This document shows, piece after piece, positions 47,359-58,035 of a stretch of 64,000 nucleotides of DNA (position 1 is its first letter; each line of letters begins with the position of its first letter). The notes beneath the pieces were generated by a model. That model searched no databases. It was not told the origin of the DNA and was given only the letters and a program-made list of their open reading frames with translations. The position numbers and the translations under genes are program-made. The DNA comes from Cervus elaphus (Eukaryota > Chordata > Mammalia > Artiodactyla > Cervidae), in contig NC_057826.1 in assembly GCF_910594005.1 (NCBI RefSeq), forward strand, positions 82,457,163-82,521,162. Reading direction: 5' to 3'.

Positions 47359-47525
47359 GTGAGGCTTCATTCTCAGAAGCTGCTCTGAGGGTTTCAGGGG
47401 TGCTGTGGGTTGTGGTTCTAAATATTCTTTACCTCCTTGAAACTGATAACTAACAACTTTTTATTTCCTCTGAGCCCTGAAAAAGAGGGAAAAAATTATC
47501 AAGAGGAGGGAATTAGGATCATTAT

Positions 47526-47715
47526 TAAGAATGTCCTCCCAGAAACTACCCTGATGGTCCAGTGGTTAAGAATCTGCCTTCCATTACAGGGGACACAGGT
47601 TCAATTCCTGGTTGGGGAACTAAGATTCCACATGCCACTGGGCAACTAAGCCTGTGCTCTGCAACTAAGATCCTTCACAACCAAATAAATAAATAAAAAG
47701 AAAAGAATGTCCTCC
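47526..47715 (+). mobile_element. CHR SINE with target-site duplication
   Basis: Body about 47539-47703 (ctaccctgatggtccagtgg, ggttcaattcctggttgggg, A-rich end). 'agaatgtcctcc' is on both sides (near 47527 and 47704). Confidence 0.9.
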
Positions 47716-47887
47716 TACACTATTGAAAGGGTCCTGGGTATTGAGATAAATCTCAGCTGGTAGCAGTTATGACATGACAGTACTTGTTCTTAGCAAAGTT
47801 CAAGGACTCTTGCTGGGCAAGTGGGTGGCCCGGAGGGTGCTTTGCCAGGGCAGGGGGACTCAGAGGCCTTGAGAGACACCGACCAGG

Positions 47888-48142
47888 TCTTGTTGTTGTT
47901 CACTCGCTAAGTTTTGTCCGACTCTTTGCAGCCCCATGAACTGTAGCATGCCAGGCTTCCTTGTCCTTCACTGTCTCCTGGAGTTTGCACAAGTCCATAT
48001 CCATTGAGTCGGTGATGCTATCTAACCATCTCATCCTCTGTCTCCCCCTTCTTCTTTTGCCTTCAGTCTTTCCCAGCATCAGGGTCTTTTCCAATGAGTT
48101 GCCTCTTTGCATCAGATGGCCACAGTATTGGAGCTTCAGCTA
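47888..48142 (-). mobile_element. BovB 3' end, antisense
   Basis: 'cttgttgttgttcactcgct', 'catctcatcctctgtctccc', 'gccacagtattggagcttca'. 3' ~255 bases only. Confidence 0.9.
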
Positions 48143-48554
48143 CCAGGCCTAGAAAGATGAAATCTAAGCTTTTCATTTGTGGAATTGAGTAAATAAGAGG
48201 TTCAGGGAGCTCTGGGAGATGGGCCTTCTCCAAGACTCCAGCCAGCTTTGCTGTGTAGTGCCAACATCCTCGTCTATTTCTCTGCTGTATAGATCCAGCA
48301 GCTGGGTTGTGCCTTTCCTACTTGTTGATGAGTTGACAGGCCAGTTGGAGTAAGAACTCGGTGTCTCCCTTGGGGGAAGTGTATTTACTCGAATGGAAAA
48401 ACCCATGTGGCCTGTTGCATAACGGGATGTGTAACGAGTGGGTCCCAGCCCATTTGCCAGTGTACTTGATTAGAGAGCCTGGAGGAGGGCTTTCCTCCCA
48501 GAGTTCTTCTCTGCCTTGCCTGTTAGAATTCTCTGCCCTCTTCTCTTGATCTCT

Positions 48555-48705
48555 TTCCTTTATTCATTCACCAAACATATTTATTCTATATGCTGAGTGC
48601 AATGTTAGGCATAGGATATACAGAATGAATATGGCATTCTCCGTGCCCTGGCAAAGTCCAGTCAGAGAGAGAGACCAGTGAAGGATCACAATATGACCAT
48701 CAATA
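48555..48705 (-). mobile_element. L2 LINE 3' end, antisense
   Basis: 'ttattcattcaccaaacata', 'gctgagtgcaatgttaggca', 'ccgtgccctggcaaagtcca'. Decayed. Confidence 0.5.
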
Positions 48706-49620
48706 GATCACATCAAGAGATCACCATCAATGTAATCACAGTAGACCATCAACCTGCAACAGAAGGAACAAAGTACTGTTTGGAGCTAATTGATCTGAAC
48801 AGCTAACCCTGCTTGGAAGATTGAGAAGCCTTCCCAGAACTGGTGATGTTGAAATAGGATCTTGGAGGATGAGTAGGCATTTTCAAGGTATAGGAGAAGG
48901 GAAGGGGCATTTCAGGCTATGAAGGAAAGCCTACCCTGCCTCCTCACAGTACTTCTGCCACCAGATATGAAGGAGGTTTCCCCACACCAAGCAATTCTGC
49001 TACATCAGCTGGACCTCCTGTGGTCTGACTCAGTTCTGGCACCATCTGCTTGGAGATAGCATCAGGTCCCACAGGTTCAGGATTCTGCACCCCTCTTCAG
49101 GTGCCAGTCACAAGTAGTACATCCCCAGAATCCACAACTTCTGTGCAACCCGGCTACAAATCAGAGGTTCTGATGACCCTTTGGCTTGGATTATTTGCTA
49201 CAACAGCGCACAGAACTTAGGAAAAAGCTTAATTATATTTACCAGTTTATTAAAGAATATGGTAAAGGATACAGATGAACCTCCAGATGCAGAGACACAT
49301 AGGGCAGGGTCTGGGAGGGTCCTGAGTGTAGGAGTTTCTGTCCCCATGGAACTGGGCTATAACACCCTCTTCTAGGTTGGATGTGTTCCCCAGCCTAGAA
49401 TCTCTCCAAACCCTGCACTTTGGGAATTTTTATTGGCCCTTCATCAAATAGTCACAATCAATTATAACTGCAGTTCCTGCCCCTCTCCCCTCTCTGGAGA
49501 ATGGCAGGCAGGGATAAAAGTTCCAAGCTTCAAATCACAACTGGTCTTTCTGGTGACCAGCCCCACCCCATCCAAGAGCCCACCCAGAGTCACCTTATTA
49601 GAACAAAAGATGCTCCTGTG

Positions 49621-49828
49621 CCCTTGTTGTTTAGTCACTGAGTCACTTCTGACCCTTTTGGGACCCAATGGACTGTAGCCAGGTTCCTCTGTCCATGGGA
49701 TTGCCCAGGCAAGAACACTGGAGTGGGTTGCCGTTTCCTTCTCCAGGGGATCTTCCTGGCCCAAGGATCGAGCCCAGGTCTCCTGCATTGCAGGTGGATT
49801 CTTTACCACTGCACCCTCTGGGAAGCTC
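49621..49828 (-). mobile_element. Bov-tA SINE, antisense
   Basis: 'cttgttgtttagtcactgag', 'ccatgggattgcccaggcaa', 'ttctttaccactgcaccctc'. Near full length. Confidence 0.93.
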
Positions 49829-50060
49829 CTTCTTGTGCTCTTATCACTCAGAAATTTACAAAGGTCTTAGGAGCTAGTACCAGGGATGAAGACCAAATAA
49901 ATATATTTCTTAGTATAAATCACAGTATCACACATGTCCAGAGAACAGTGAGCAAGCCCTCACATCAAAAGTGTTTGTGGGGGACCCCAAAATGGAGCAA
50001 TCAGTGGAATCATCCTGTACCTTCCTTTTTCCCCCACAGGGACTCTTAAAGTGAGCCTAA

Positions 50061-50289
50061 TTTTGTTTTATGCTTCCCACATAGCTCAGTCAGTAAAGAA
50101 TCTGCCTGCAATGCAGAAGACCTGCATTCAATTCCTGGGTTGGGTAGATACCCTGGAGAAGGACTTGGCTACCCACCCCAGTATCCTTGCCAGGAGAATC
50201 CCAAAGACAGAGGACCCTGGCAGGCTACAGTCCGTGGGGTCGCAAGAGTTGGACACAACTTAGCGACGTACTTGACTTGTATTTTGTTT
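50061..50289 (+). mobile_element. Bov-tA SINE with 9-bp target-site duplication
   Basis: Body about 50071-50280 ('gcttcccacatagctcagtc' to 'cgacgtacttgacttg'). 'attttgttt' is repeated on each side (about 50061 and 50281). Confidence 0.93.
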
Positions 50290-50450
50290 CACTTTTAAGC
50301 TGCCACTTAACTGGATCTGTTTAGGAGAGTTCTCCTCTGTTGAAAACTGGCTGCAGAATAGACACAGACTCCCTGACACCTCCAAAATGACAGCAAAGAG
50401 CGTTTTCATTCTCAAAGGTTTCCTGCTGATCATAATAGGAAGCATATATG

Positions 50451-50698
50451 ACAAAGGTAGGGGCTTCCCAGGTGGCACTAGTGGTAAAGAACCCACCTGA
50501 CAATGCAGGAGACGTGAGAAATGCAGATTTGATCCCTGGGTTGGAAAGATCCCCTGGAGGAGGGCATGGCAACCCACTCCAGTATTCTTGCCTGGAGAAT
50601 TGCATGGACAGAGGAGCCTGGTAGGCTGTGGTCCATAGGGTCGCAAAGAGTCAGACATGACTGGAGCAACTTAGCTTGCACACGCATTACAAAGGTAC
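50451..50698 (+). mobile_element. Bov-tA SINE with 9-bp target-site duplication
   Basis: Body 50460-50689 ('ggggcttcccaggtggcact' to 'cttgcacacgcatt'). 'acaaaggta' is at about 50451 and 50690. It lies close behind the copy at 50.07 kb. Confidence 0.95.
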
Positions 50699-51794
50699 TA
50701 ACAGGGCAGTCACAGAGTTTCAAAAAGTCTTACCAAGCTCTAGTAATTGCACAGAGATGGCAGCTGCCTCGTTCCTCTTCCCAGCTTGTACCCGGACACT
50801 CCTCCAGGCTCACAGACCCAGGCCTGGGATGCTCAGTCCTAACTGAGATTTTCCAGTGGCCCTGACTCCTGGCTTTGAGCAGCAGGTGCTGGGTCCTGCT
50901 TCTCTCTGGATTGGCCATGGTCTTCCAGCAGCTCCTCCAGCCCTCTAAGGCCAGGTTGCGTGGCCTCCCCCAACACTCCTTGCCCAATCTTCCCCTCCTC
51001 TCCTGAGTGCTTCCTCCCTGACCAGCAATGGAAAAGGCTCCCCTGTGTTTGACCCCCACAGAGCCACTGTGTGGGTGTCCCATGACCCAGAACTGTCCCT
51101 TGGTCATCTTCTTCATGTTTTCTGGGTCCCTCATTGACTGTCCACCTGAAGTCCAGCCCTTTGCCTGGATCTGCTTCTCTCTGCCCTTGGCTCATGCCAC
51201 AGTGATCAGCCCTGTAGGTCTGTGTGTAGGTGACTTGTGATTCTAGAACCCCAAGCCCCAGTCCGGGCCGTTTCACCCAGAGGCCACAGGACAGTGGACA
51301 ATGCTCTCTCCACAGGAGCTTGGCAGTACCAGTTCCCACACCTGCCCTGTTTGGGAGCCCTCCCTTCTTCATTCTGTTTGAGTCAGGGTGCCTCTGCCCA
51401 CTGTCTGTACTGGCTCAGGTTACCCACCCCACCCACCTCCACTGGCTCTTTGGGATGACTCATTCTCCATGGCATTCCCTTTCCGGGAAGTGGGCCTCTT
51501 GAAAATGACTGTTTTACCGTATAAATATAGCTTCCCTGGGCTGTAGCACTGATACACACAATTTCCACTAAAAGAACAGGAGTGAGGGACTGTTTCATCA
51601 TTCTCCTTGACACCCAAGTAGGATTTAATTCCTAGTCGAAACAGCCCACATCATTTTTAGGAGATATTGAAAGATCTTTTGGCACCTTCTGTGTATTAAA
51701 TGCAGAAATATCACTTCAGAGAAGGATTCGAATGTTAAAATCTCCAGATCCTGTCAAAATGGTAGCATGTAATATTTGAAATATGGATACCACA

Positions 51795-51995
51795 TAATAT
51801 TTATTGACTACTCTGTGAGCTGGACACTACCCTAAGTTTTATATAAATGTGTATCTGGGTGTAGATATGTATATACTTCTCTATTCATTTAATTCTTATG
51901 ACAGTTCTGTGAGGTAGGCAATATTAATATCTCCATTTTACAAATGAGAAAGTTGAGGTACTGAGAGATTGAATAAGTCTTTAGGTCTTACTGCC
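51795..51995 (-). mobile_element. MIR SINE, antisense
   Basis: 'gtgagctggacactacccta', 'tgtgaggtaggcaatattaa', 'ctccattttacaaatgagaa' match the MIR reverse complement. Confidence 0.75.
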
Positions 51996-52309
51996 AGTCA
52001 GAGGTGGACCTTGGAATTTTGTATCCAATAGACTTGTTTTGGATTTAACCGCTCAACTTGCACAGAATAGAATATTTCCATCACCTCAGAAAGATCTGTC
52101 GGACATCACTGCTCTAAACCATAGTGCCTTGTTCATAGTTATAGAAAGTGTGTTTGTTCACTCACTAGGTTTTTGAGTGCCTGCACACACCAGGTATAAT
52201 CCCAGATACTGGTGTTACCGGGGTAAGGAAAGGAGGGAGGGAGATTAGAGAGGACGCCAGGAGGACAAGGACAATAGGTACCATTTCCGATTTGCTCTGT
52301 GTTCTTCAG

Positions 52310-53377
52310 GTGAAGCACCTTACCCGGGACTGGAGAACCACAGCTCACGCCTTAAAGTACTCAGTGACCCTGGAGTTGAACGAGGACCACCGGAAGGTGA
52401 GGAGGACCACCCCTGTCCCACTCTTCCCCAATGAGAACCTCCCCAGCAAGATGCTCCTGGTCTATGACCTCTACCTGTCCCCCAAGCTGTGGGCCCTGGC
52501 CACCCCCCAGAAGAACGGAAGGGTTCAGGAGAAGGTGATGGAACACCTGCTCAAGCTCTTTGGGACCTTTGGAGTCATCTCGTCAGTGCGAATCCTCAAA
52601 CCTGGGAGAGAGCTGCCCCCTGATATCCGCAGGATCAGCAACCGGTACAGCCAGGTGGGGACCCAAGAGTGTGCCATTGTGGAGTTCGAGGAGGTGGAAG
52701 CAGCCATCAAAGCCCACGAGTTCATGATCACAGAGTCTCAGGGCAGGGAAAGCATGAAAGCTATCCTGATTGGCATGAAGCCACCCAAAAAGAAACCATC
52801 CAAAGAGAAGAACCAGGACGAAGAACCCACCTCGAGCATCCACCTGAACAAGTCCCTCAACAGGAGAGTCGAAGAGTTGCAGTATATGGGGGATGAGTCT
52901 TCCGCCAACAGCTCCTCTGACCCTGAGAGCAATCCTACATCCCCTATGGCTGGCCGGCGACATGCAGTTGCCAACAAGCTCAGCCCTTCCAGCCACCAGA
53001 ATCTCTTTCTGAGCCCCAATGCCTCCCCGTGCTCAAGTCCTTGGAGCAGCCCCTTGGCTCAGCGCAAAGGGGTCTCCAGGAAATCCCCCCTGGCCGAAGA
53101 AGGGAGGCCGAACACAAGCGCCAGTCCTGAGATCGTTCGCAAGTGCACGGACTATTCCTCGGACAGCAGCGTCACTCCCTCTGGCAGCCCCTGGGTTCGG
53201 AGGCGCCGTCAAGCTGAGATGGGGCCGCAGGAGAAGAGCCCCCGAGCGAGTCCCCTGCTCTCTCGGAAGATGCAGACTGCAGATGGGCTACCGGTGGGCG
53301 TACTGAGGTTGCCCAGAGGCCCTGACAACACCAGAGGGTTCCATGGTGGACACGAGAGGAGCAGGGCCTGTGTATAA
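52310..53377 (+). CDS. LARP6: LARP6 exon 3 (last coding exon, stop included)
   Basis: Encodes residues 138-492 and the stop. It opens VKHLTRDWRTTAHALKYS, completing the La motif (to about 177). The RRM runs about 183-294 (KMLLVYDLYLSPKLW to MKAILIGMK). The basic KPPKKKPSKEK stretch (about 294-304) is NLS-like. A long serine/proline-rich linker with repeated SP sites follows. The C-terminal LSA-like region, SRKMQTADGLPVGVLRLPRGPDNTRGFHGGHERSRACV, is the part known in human LARP6 to bind partner proteins. Joined length is 492 residues, one more than human as I recall it, due to an extra glycine in FHGGHERS. The ATG at 52292 is intronic and not the start: the acceptor gttcttcag|gtg is at 52309/52310. 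Confidence 0.97.
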   Translation: MKHLTRDWRTTAHALKYSVTLELNEDHRKVRRTTPVPLFPNENLPSKMLLVYDLYLSPKLWALATPQKNGRVQEKVMEHLLKLFGTFGVISSVRILKPGRELPPDIRRISNRYSQVGTQECAIVEFEEVEAAIKAHEFMITESQGRESMKAILIGMKPPKKKPSKEKNQDEEPTSSIHLNKSLNRRVEELQYMGDESSANSSSDPESNPTSPMAGRRHAVANKLSPSSHQNLFLSPNASPCSSPWSSPLAQRKGVSRKSPLAEEGRPNTSASPEIVRKCTDYSSDSSVTPSGSPWVRRRRQAEMGPQEKSPRASPLLSRKMQTADGLPVGVLRLPRGPDNTRGFHGGHERSRACV

Positions 53378-53880
53378 ATACCTTCTAATTTTAATACCAG
53401 CTCCACTGAACATCGCCTTTGTTTTCAAGGTCCTGACAAATACCTGGCATGACATTGAATGAAATTCACGTCCCCTTGGAAAGATTTTGTATACCTGTAG
53501 ACCTCTTAATTTATATATTTGTAATATATATGAATTGCCTGGTATGCTCTGGTTTTAAGACCATCTTCTAGTTCAGAATACCCATTCCTCCCAGCATGAC
53601 CATTATTTTGATAATGCCCAACTTGTGTGAACGGCTCTTGCAGGGCTCTGGGACAGAGGCTGCCCAGAGAGAGCCTAGCAGTGGGTCTTTTCTTTGGGGC
53701 AGGATTCTTCTCTTCAGTGACTGAGCTGTCCTCAGTTGGCTGTGCAAGGGATTCCTGAATGCCCAAAGGAGTTCTGTTGTACAACAGCAACTAATTAAGC
53801 CAGTAGCATGGTGTTTTATATGACCAAATGTATGTTTCCTGTCAAGTGAATAAATAATAAAACACCTAACTGGGAGTGCT
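53378..53880 (+). other. LARP6: LARP6 3' UTR (approximate)
   Basis: From the stop to just past two overlapping poly(A) signals. Contains AT-rich text near 53510. The minus-strand frames 53506-53894 are not genes. A longer UTR from downstream signals cannot be excluded. Confidence 0.7.
53849..53861 (+). terminator. LARP6: LARP6 poly(A) signals
   Basis: AATAAA at 53849-53854 and again at 53856-53861, about 475 bases after the stop. Confidence 0.8.
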
Positions 53881-54045
53881 GGCTCTGAACCCATAGGCTG
53901 TGCCTAGTGGAATCTGTGTGCACGTGACAAGGCGTGGGTCGTGTCATGAGGCTCCAAGGAGCTTAACAGAGACACATTTCCTGAATGTGCCCCAGAGCTC
54001 TCCTTTGGGGCTCCTGGAAGCCTGAGAGGTCAGCAGAGTTTTTGC

Positions 54046-54332
54046 AGATGTTCAGTCGCTGTCGTGTGCCCGACTCTCTGTCATCCTATGGACTGCAGCA
54101 CACCAAGCTTCCCTGTCCTTCACCATCTCTCGGAGTTTGCTCAAACTCACGTCCTTTGAGTCAATGATGCCATCCAACCAACTCATCCTCTGTCACCCCC
54201 TTCTCCTCCTGTCCTCAATCTTTCCCAGCATCAGAGTCTTCCAGCGAGTCAGCTCTTCACATCAGGTAACCAAAGTATTGGAGCTTCAGTTTCAGTATCA
54301 GTCGTTCCAATGGATATTCAGGGTAGACCCCC
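54046..54332 (-). mobile_element. BovB 3' end, antisense
   Basis: 'gatgttcagtcgctgtcgtg', 'ctcatcctctgtcaccccct', 'caaagtattggagcttcagt'. Diverged. Confidence 0.88.
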
Positions 54333-54391
54333 ATAGTCTCTCATCACAATGAATTGTACCCAACAAAGGCAGCTTAGTATAGTCCACATTC

Positions 54392-54808
54392 TCTAGATGT
54401 GGTGCCCAGACCAGCAGCATTGATGTCATCTGGGAACTTGTTAAGAATGCAAATTCTTAGGCTCTACCTCAGGCTGGCTGAATCAAAAACTCTGGGAGAG
54501 TAACTATACACCAATAAAAATCTTTTTAAAGATGGTACACACTTTCAGTTATAAGCTATATAAGTCCTGGGGATGCAATGTCCAGTCAGGTAACTGTAGT
54601 TAGTAATAAACCCTGTTGTATATTTCAAAATTCTTAAGACTGTAGTAGTAGGATCAGAGCCATATTTCCTTCTTAGGGATAAAACACATTTTTAATTTCA
54701 GAAGTGAAAGGAAAAAACCCATAAAAATCCCTGGAAGAAGGGCTTGTTATCTGAATTTTAGCAAGCCATCCAGGTGACTCTGATGCATACTAGAATTTAA
54801 GAGTGACT
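54392..54808 (-). mobile_element. MER5A DNA transposon split by an L1-type 3' end
   Basis: The MER5A left part 'ggtgcccagaccagcagcat', 'aagaatgcaaattcttaggc', 'ctgaatcaaaaactctggga' stops at about 54492. It resumes near 54755 as 'atctgaattttagcaagcca' and 'caggtgactctgatgcatac'. Between them is AT-rich L1-like text ('taactatacaccaataaaaa'). Confidence 0.65.
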
Positions 54809-54819
54809 GGCATAGACAG

Positions 54820-54970
54820 TGGTTGTGGGACTTGAGGTCAGACAGTCTGACTCCCATATTCCCAGCTAACTAGTTCTGTGACATTAAGAGAGTTACTCGC
54901 CCCTCCTCGGCTTATAATATCTCTATGAAGTGCTTTGCCTTGGTATCAGTGTCTTGAGATGCAGTTGGTC
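54820..54970 (+). mobile_element. MIR SINE
   Basis: 'acagtggttgtgggacttga', 'ctaactagttctgtgacatt', 'aagagagttactcgcccctc'. Confidence 0.6.
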
Positions 54971-55089
54971 CTCCATCAATGTAAGCTCGTTTTCAGTGGA
55001 AGCTGCCACAGTGTAGCAGAAAGAGTGTGGCGCTAGATTCCAGTGTTGGCGAATCCACTTGCTATTGGGGGCAAGTCATCCTTAATGAA

Positions 55090-55540
55090 ATTTGTCAACA
55101 ACTATTGAACAGCGATTGGATGCCAGGGACTATGCCAAGAGCTTTTCATGCTTTATCTCATTTAATCCTCCCAACCACCACACAAGAAAGGTTCACATGT
55201 TGCTTCCCTGGTGGCTCAGAGATTAAAGCATCTGCCTGCAATGCGGGAGACCTGGGTTCGATCCCTGGGTCAGGAAGATCCCCTGGAGAAGGAAATGGCA
55301 ACCCACTTCAGTATTGTTGCCTGGAAAATCCCATGGACTACAGTGGGCTACAGTCCATGGGGTCACAAAGGGTCGGACACGACTGAGCGACTTCACTTTC
55401 ACTGGAAGAAACAGAAGCTCTGTGTGGGTAACTAACTTGTCCAGGGTTTAAGGACTAGATGATTGGGGGAGCTGGCTTGAAGCTAGCAGTCTGGTTCTGG
55501 AGCCCACACTCCTCACCACCAGATGGGACTCAGCATGTGG
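55090..55540 (-). mobile_element. MIR SINE, antisense, split by a Bov-tA
   Basis: The MIR text 'ccagggactatgccaagagc', 'ttatctcatttaatcctccc' ends at about 55200. It resumes after the SINE as 'aagaaacagaagctctgtgt', 'gtaactaacttgtccagggt'. Confidence 0.7.
55203..55402 (+). mobile_element. Bov-tA SINE, full length, inside MIR
   Basis: 'cttccctggtggctcagaga', box B 'gggttcgatccctgggtcag', '3' end 'gacacgactgagcgacttca'. Little diverged. Confidence 0.96.
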
Positions 55541-55589
55541 GACCTCACCATCCACATCCCCAAAAGAAGCAACCACCAAGGGAACTAAT

Positions 55590-55930
55590 ATGTATTCAGC
55601 ACCTTCTATGGGCTAGGCAGGCTTCCCAGATGGCACAGTCGTAAAGAATCTGCCTGCCAATGAAGGAGACAAAAGACACGGGTTAAGTCCCTGGGTCAGG
55701 AAGATCCCCTGGAGGAGCAAACAGCAACCCACTCCAGTATTCTTGCCTGGATAATCTCATGGATGGAGGAGCCTGGTGGGCTACAGACCATGGGGTTGCA
55801 AAGAGTCAGACTGAACACAGCACAGCATGTGCTGGGCGTTTAGCTGGACACATCCTTTCATTTATCCTCTGTGTCTCCATGAAGTATTATTATACCAGTT
55901 TTACTCATGAAGCTGCTGTGGCAGGATAAT
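55590..55930 (-). mobile_element. MIR SINE, antisense, split by a second Bov-tA
   Basis: 'tattcagcaccttctatggg', then after the SINE 'catgtgctgggcgtttagct' and 'ttatcctctgtgtctccatg'. Confidence 0.6.
55618..55830 (+). mobile_element. Bov-tA SINE inside MIR
   Basis: 'aggcttcccagatggcacag', 'caggaagatcccctggagga', 'caaagagtcagactgaacac'. Confidence 0.93.
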
Positions 55931-56439
55931 GCCTCAGGCCACTGTGAAAATGGAAAGAGAGTATATTTTTAATTATACAGCTCGATACAAGTTAGCAGGT
56001 GATTGTTATCTGGTTAGTAAGAGGATGTATCCCTAAATTTCTAGAAGAATTCCTATTAACTGGTAAATGCCTCCAGGAATTACTCAGATTTGCTCTTTCC
56101 ACCACTACCACTGAGGTGGCCCAAGACTCCTATCTGGAGCTCAGGCCACCAGGCTTTCTGGATGGTGCCACACCAGATCCTGCCCTGGGCTTCCGTCTCT
56201 TACCTTCAGTCCCACTCACCGCCTCCCTGGTCTTTCCCATCACCCCCGACAGTGGGACACCTGGACTTCACCAACGATTTCTGGCCTGGCTACATTCCCG
56301 GTGTCCCACTCCTTTGTGCCCTGGCCACAGCTGCAGCTCTTGTTTTAAGATTTGCTTCTGTGATCATTACTACTTTAAAAGGTACCTACCCTCTCACCTT
56401 TTTATGTGAATACAGATGAGCTTGGCCTCCCTTCTGTGG
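55931..56439. other. Gap, no gene
   Basis: Two overlapping open frames (55999-56409 and 56090-56419) without any recognised domain, signal or splice context. Probably chance. Confidence 0.45.
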
Positions 56440-56685
56440 CATTCCCCTATGTGGCCTTAGGAAAGAACTCTGGACTGGACATCAGCCGATCTGGATTCTA
56501 GTCATGGCTTTTCCAATCAGTAACTGTTTGACCTTGAGCAAGTCATTTCTCTTTTTTGAGTCATGGTTTCCCCTTCCAACTTGTAGATAATGAGACAATA
56601 CTCCTTAAAAGAGGCCATAAGGCCATGTATGTGAAAGTGTCTTATGAATTGAAAAGTGCTTGATAGATGTTAGTGATCTCCCTGC
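56440..56685 (+). mobile_element. MIR SINE
   Basis: 'aagaactctggactggacat', 'ttgaccttgagcaagtcatt', 'gaaaagtgcttgatagatgt'. Confidence 0.7.
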
Positions 56686-56734
56686 TCTCTGATCATCTCC
56701 AAAGACGAATCCTCCTCCTGTGCTCTGGTGCTTA

Positions 56735-56905
56735 ATTCAAGTCTCACATGGGAGTTACCTAAAGAGCTTTTCAAAACTGCCTGTGCCCACCCTGACATAG
56801 ACCGATTTAACTGGATCTGGGGTGCAGCCTGGGCACCAGTGGTTTTTAAATCTCCCTGGGTGATTCTGATGAGAAGGCAGTGTTGAGAACCACTGCTTCA
56901 TTGGA
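56735..56905 (+). mobile_element. MER5A DNA transposon remnant
   Basis: 'cacatgggagttacctaaag', 'ctgggtgattctgatgagaa', 'tgttgagaaccactgcttca'. Confidence 0.7.
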
Positions 56906-57228
56906 ACAAGGAGAGGACTTGGGATAAATTGACAGTCTCAGAGACACCGATCCCTCCCCCTTATTCAAGGTTGGGGTGTGGTCTCCTTCATAGACCTCTC
57001 TGCAGCCCAGAGACCCTGAGCACCTTGCTGATGAACCTGACCTTCCCAAATTTTTGGCCAAACCTTCAGCTGGGGCATGGGCTTCCTGTTTGTGAGCATA
57101 GCAGGACTTTCTGGAATAGTTTGACCAGGGAAGTCAGCCAACAGCATTTTTACAGATGTTTCATATTTTTAATGAAGACCAGCTCCCTCTCCAAATTGGG
57201 ACCTGAAGCCTGCTGTACATCAACACTC

Positions 57229-57447
57229 GAGGTGCTGGCTTGTTCAGTTGATCAGTTGTGTCGGACTCTTTGCGACCCCATGGACAGTTGCCCGCCAGGC
57301 TCCTCTGTCCATGGGATTTCCCAGGCAAGAATACTGGAGTGGGTTGCCATGCCCTCCTCCACGGGATCTTCCCAGATCAGGGATCGCATCTGCATTGGCA
57401 GGCAGATTCTTTACCACTGAGCCACCAGGGAAGCCTGAGGTGCTGGC
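57229..57447 (-). mobile_element. Bov-tA SINE, antisense, with 11-bp target-site duplication
   Basis: Body 57240-57436. The duplication gaggtgctggc is at 57229-57239 and 57437-57447. Confidence 0.95.
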
Positions 57448-57604
57448 AGAACATCCAGATTCCTCACATGTCCAAAGCATCGCCTTGTCTGCCCTCCTCC
57501 CACCCCCACCGACCCCACACACTGACACCTACTGCTCCTGACTGCCTATGTCAGCCAGTGACGTCCCTGTCATCTATGTCCCCCAGACTGGAGAAGAGAC
57601 TCTG

Positions 57605-58035
57605 TGCAATGTGGTAAGCGGAGGTTCTGGACTTTGAAAACCTGAGTTCAGATCCTAGTCACTTAGACAAGTGACTTAGCCTCTATGTGCCTCAGTTTCC
57701 TGTCCCAGGAAAAGTGGATAATTCCTACCTCCAATTTGTCATAATTAAATGAGTCAATTCCCATAAAATGCAAACTATCTTGCACATGTGAAAGTCACTC
57801 AGTCATGTCCAACTCTTTGCCAGCCCATGGACTGTAGCCCACCAGGCTCCTCTGTCCGTGGAATTCTCCAGGCCACAATACTGGAGTGGGTAGCTGTTCC
57901 CTTCTCCAGGGAATCTTCCCAACCCAGAGACTGAACCCAGGTCTCCCGCATTGCAGGTGAATTCTTCATTTTCTGAGCCACCAGAGAAGCCCATAGTGAA
58001 TGGGCACATAGTAAATGCTCAAAGAATATGAGGTC
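57605..58035 (+). mobile_element. MIR SINE split by a Bov-tA
   Basis: 'tctggactttgaaaacctga', 'atgtgcctcagtttcctgtc', 'aattaaatgagtcaattccc', then the SINE, then 'ggcacatagtaaatgctcaa', the MIR 3' end. Confidence 0.8.
57788..57992 (-). mobile_element. Bov-tA SINE, antisense, inside MIR
   Basis: 'gtgaaagtcactcagtcatg', 'gtggaattctccaggccaca', 'tgagccaccagagaagccca'. Confidence 0.95.

Larger units (their letters stand above)
47359..52309 (+). other. LARP6: LARP6 intron 2
   Basis: 4.95 kb, from the gtgagg donor to the gttcttcag acceptor, which has a good pyrimidine tract. It holds one CHR, one BovB piece, an L2 trace, three Bov-tA SINEs and a MIR. The stretches 48143-48550, 48705-49620 and 50699-51790 are otherwise unassigned. 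Confidence 0.95.

Noticed and set aside
47026..47388. 120-codon frame containing the La motif, as a separate gene or alternative LARP6 start
   Set aside because: Its first 40 codons are LTR and intron sequence. Splicing exon 1 to 47148 reproduces the conserved LARP6 sequence in frame. It is kept only as an exonisation possibility.
52292..52309. ATG at 52292 as a start codon for a 361-residue protein
   Set aside because: It lies in the intron 2 pyrimidine tract, just before the gttcttcag acceptor.
55999..56419. Two overlapping frames of 136 and 109 codons as a small gene
   Set aside because: Different frames of the same DNA, no recognised domain, and repeats on either side.
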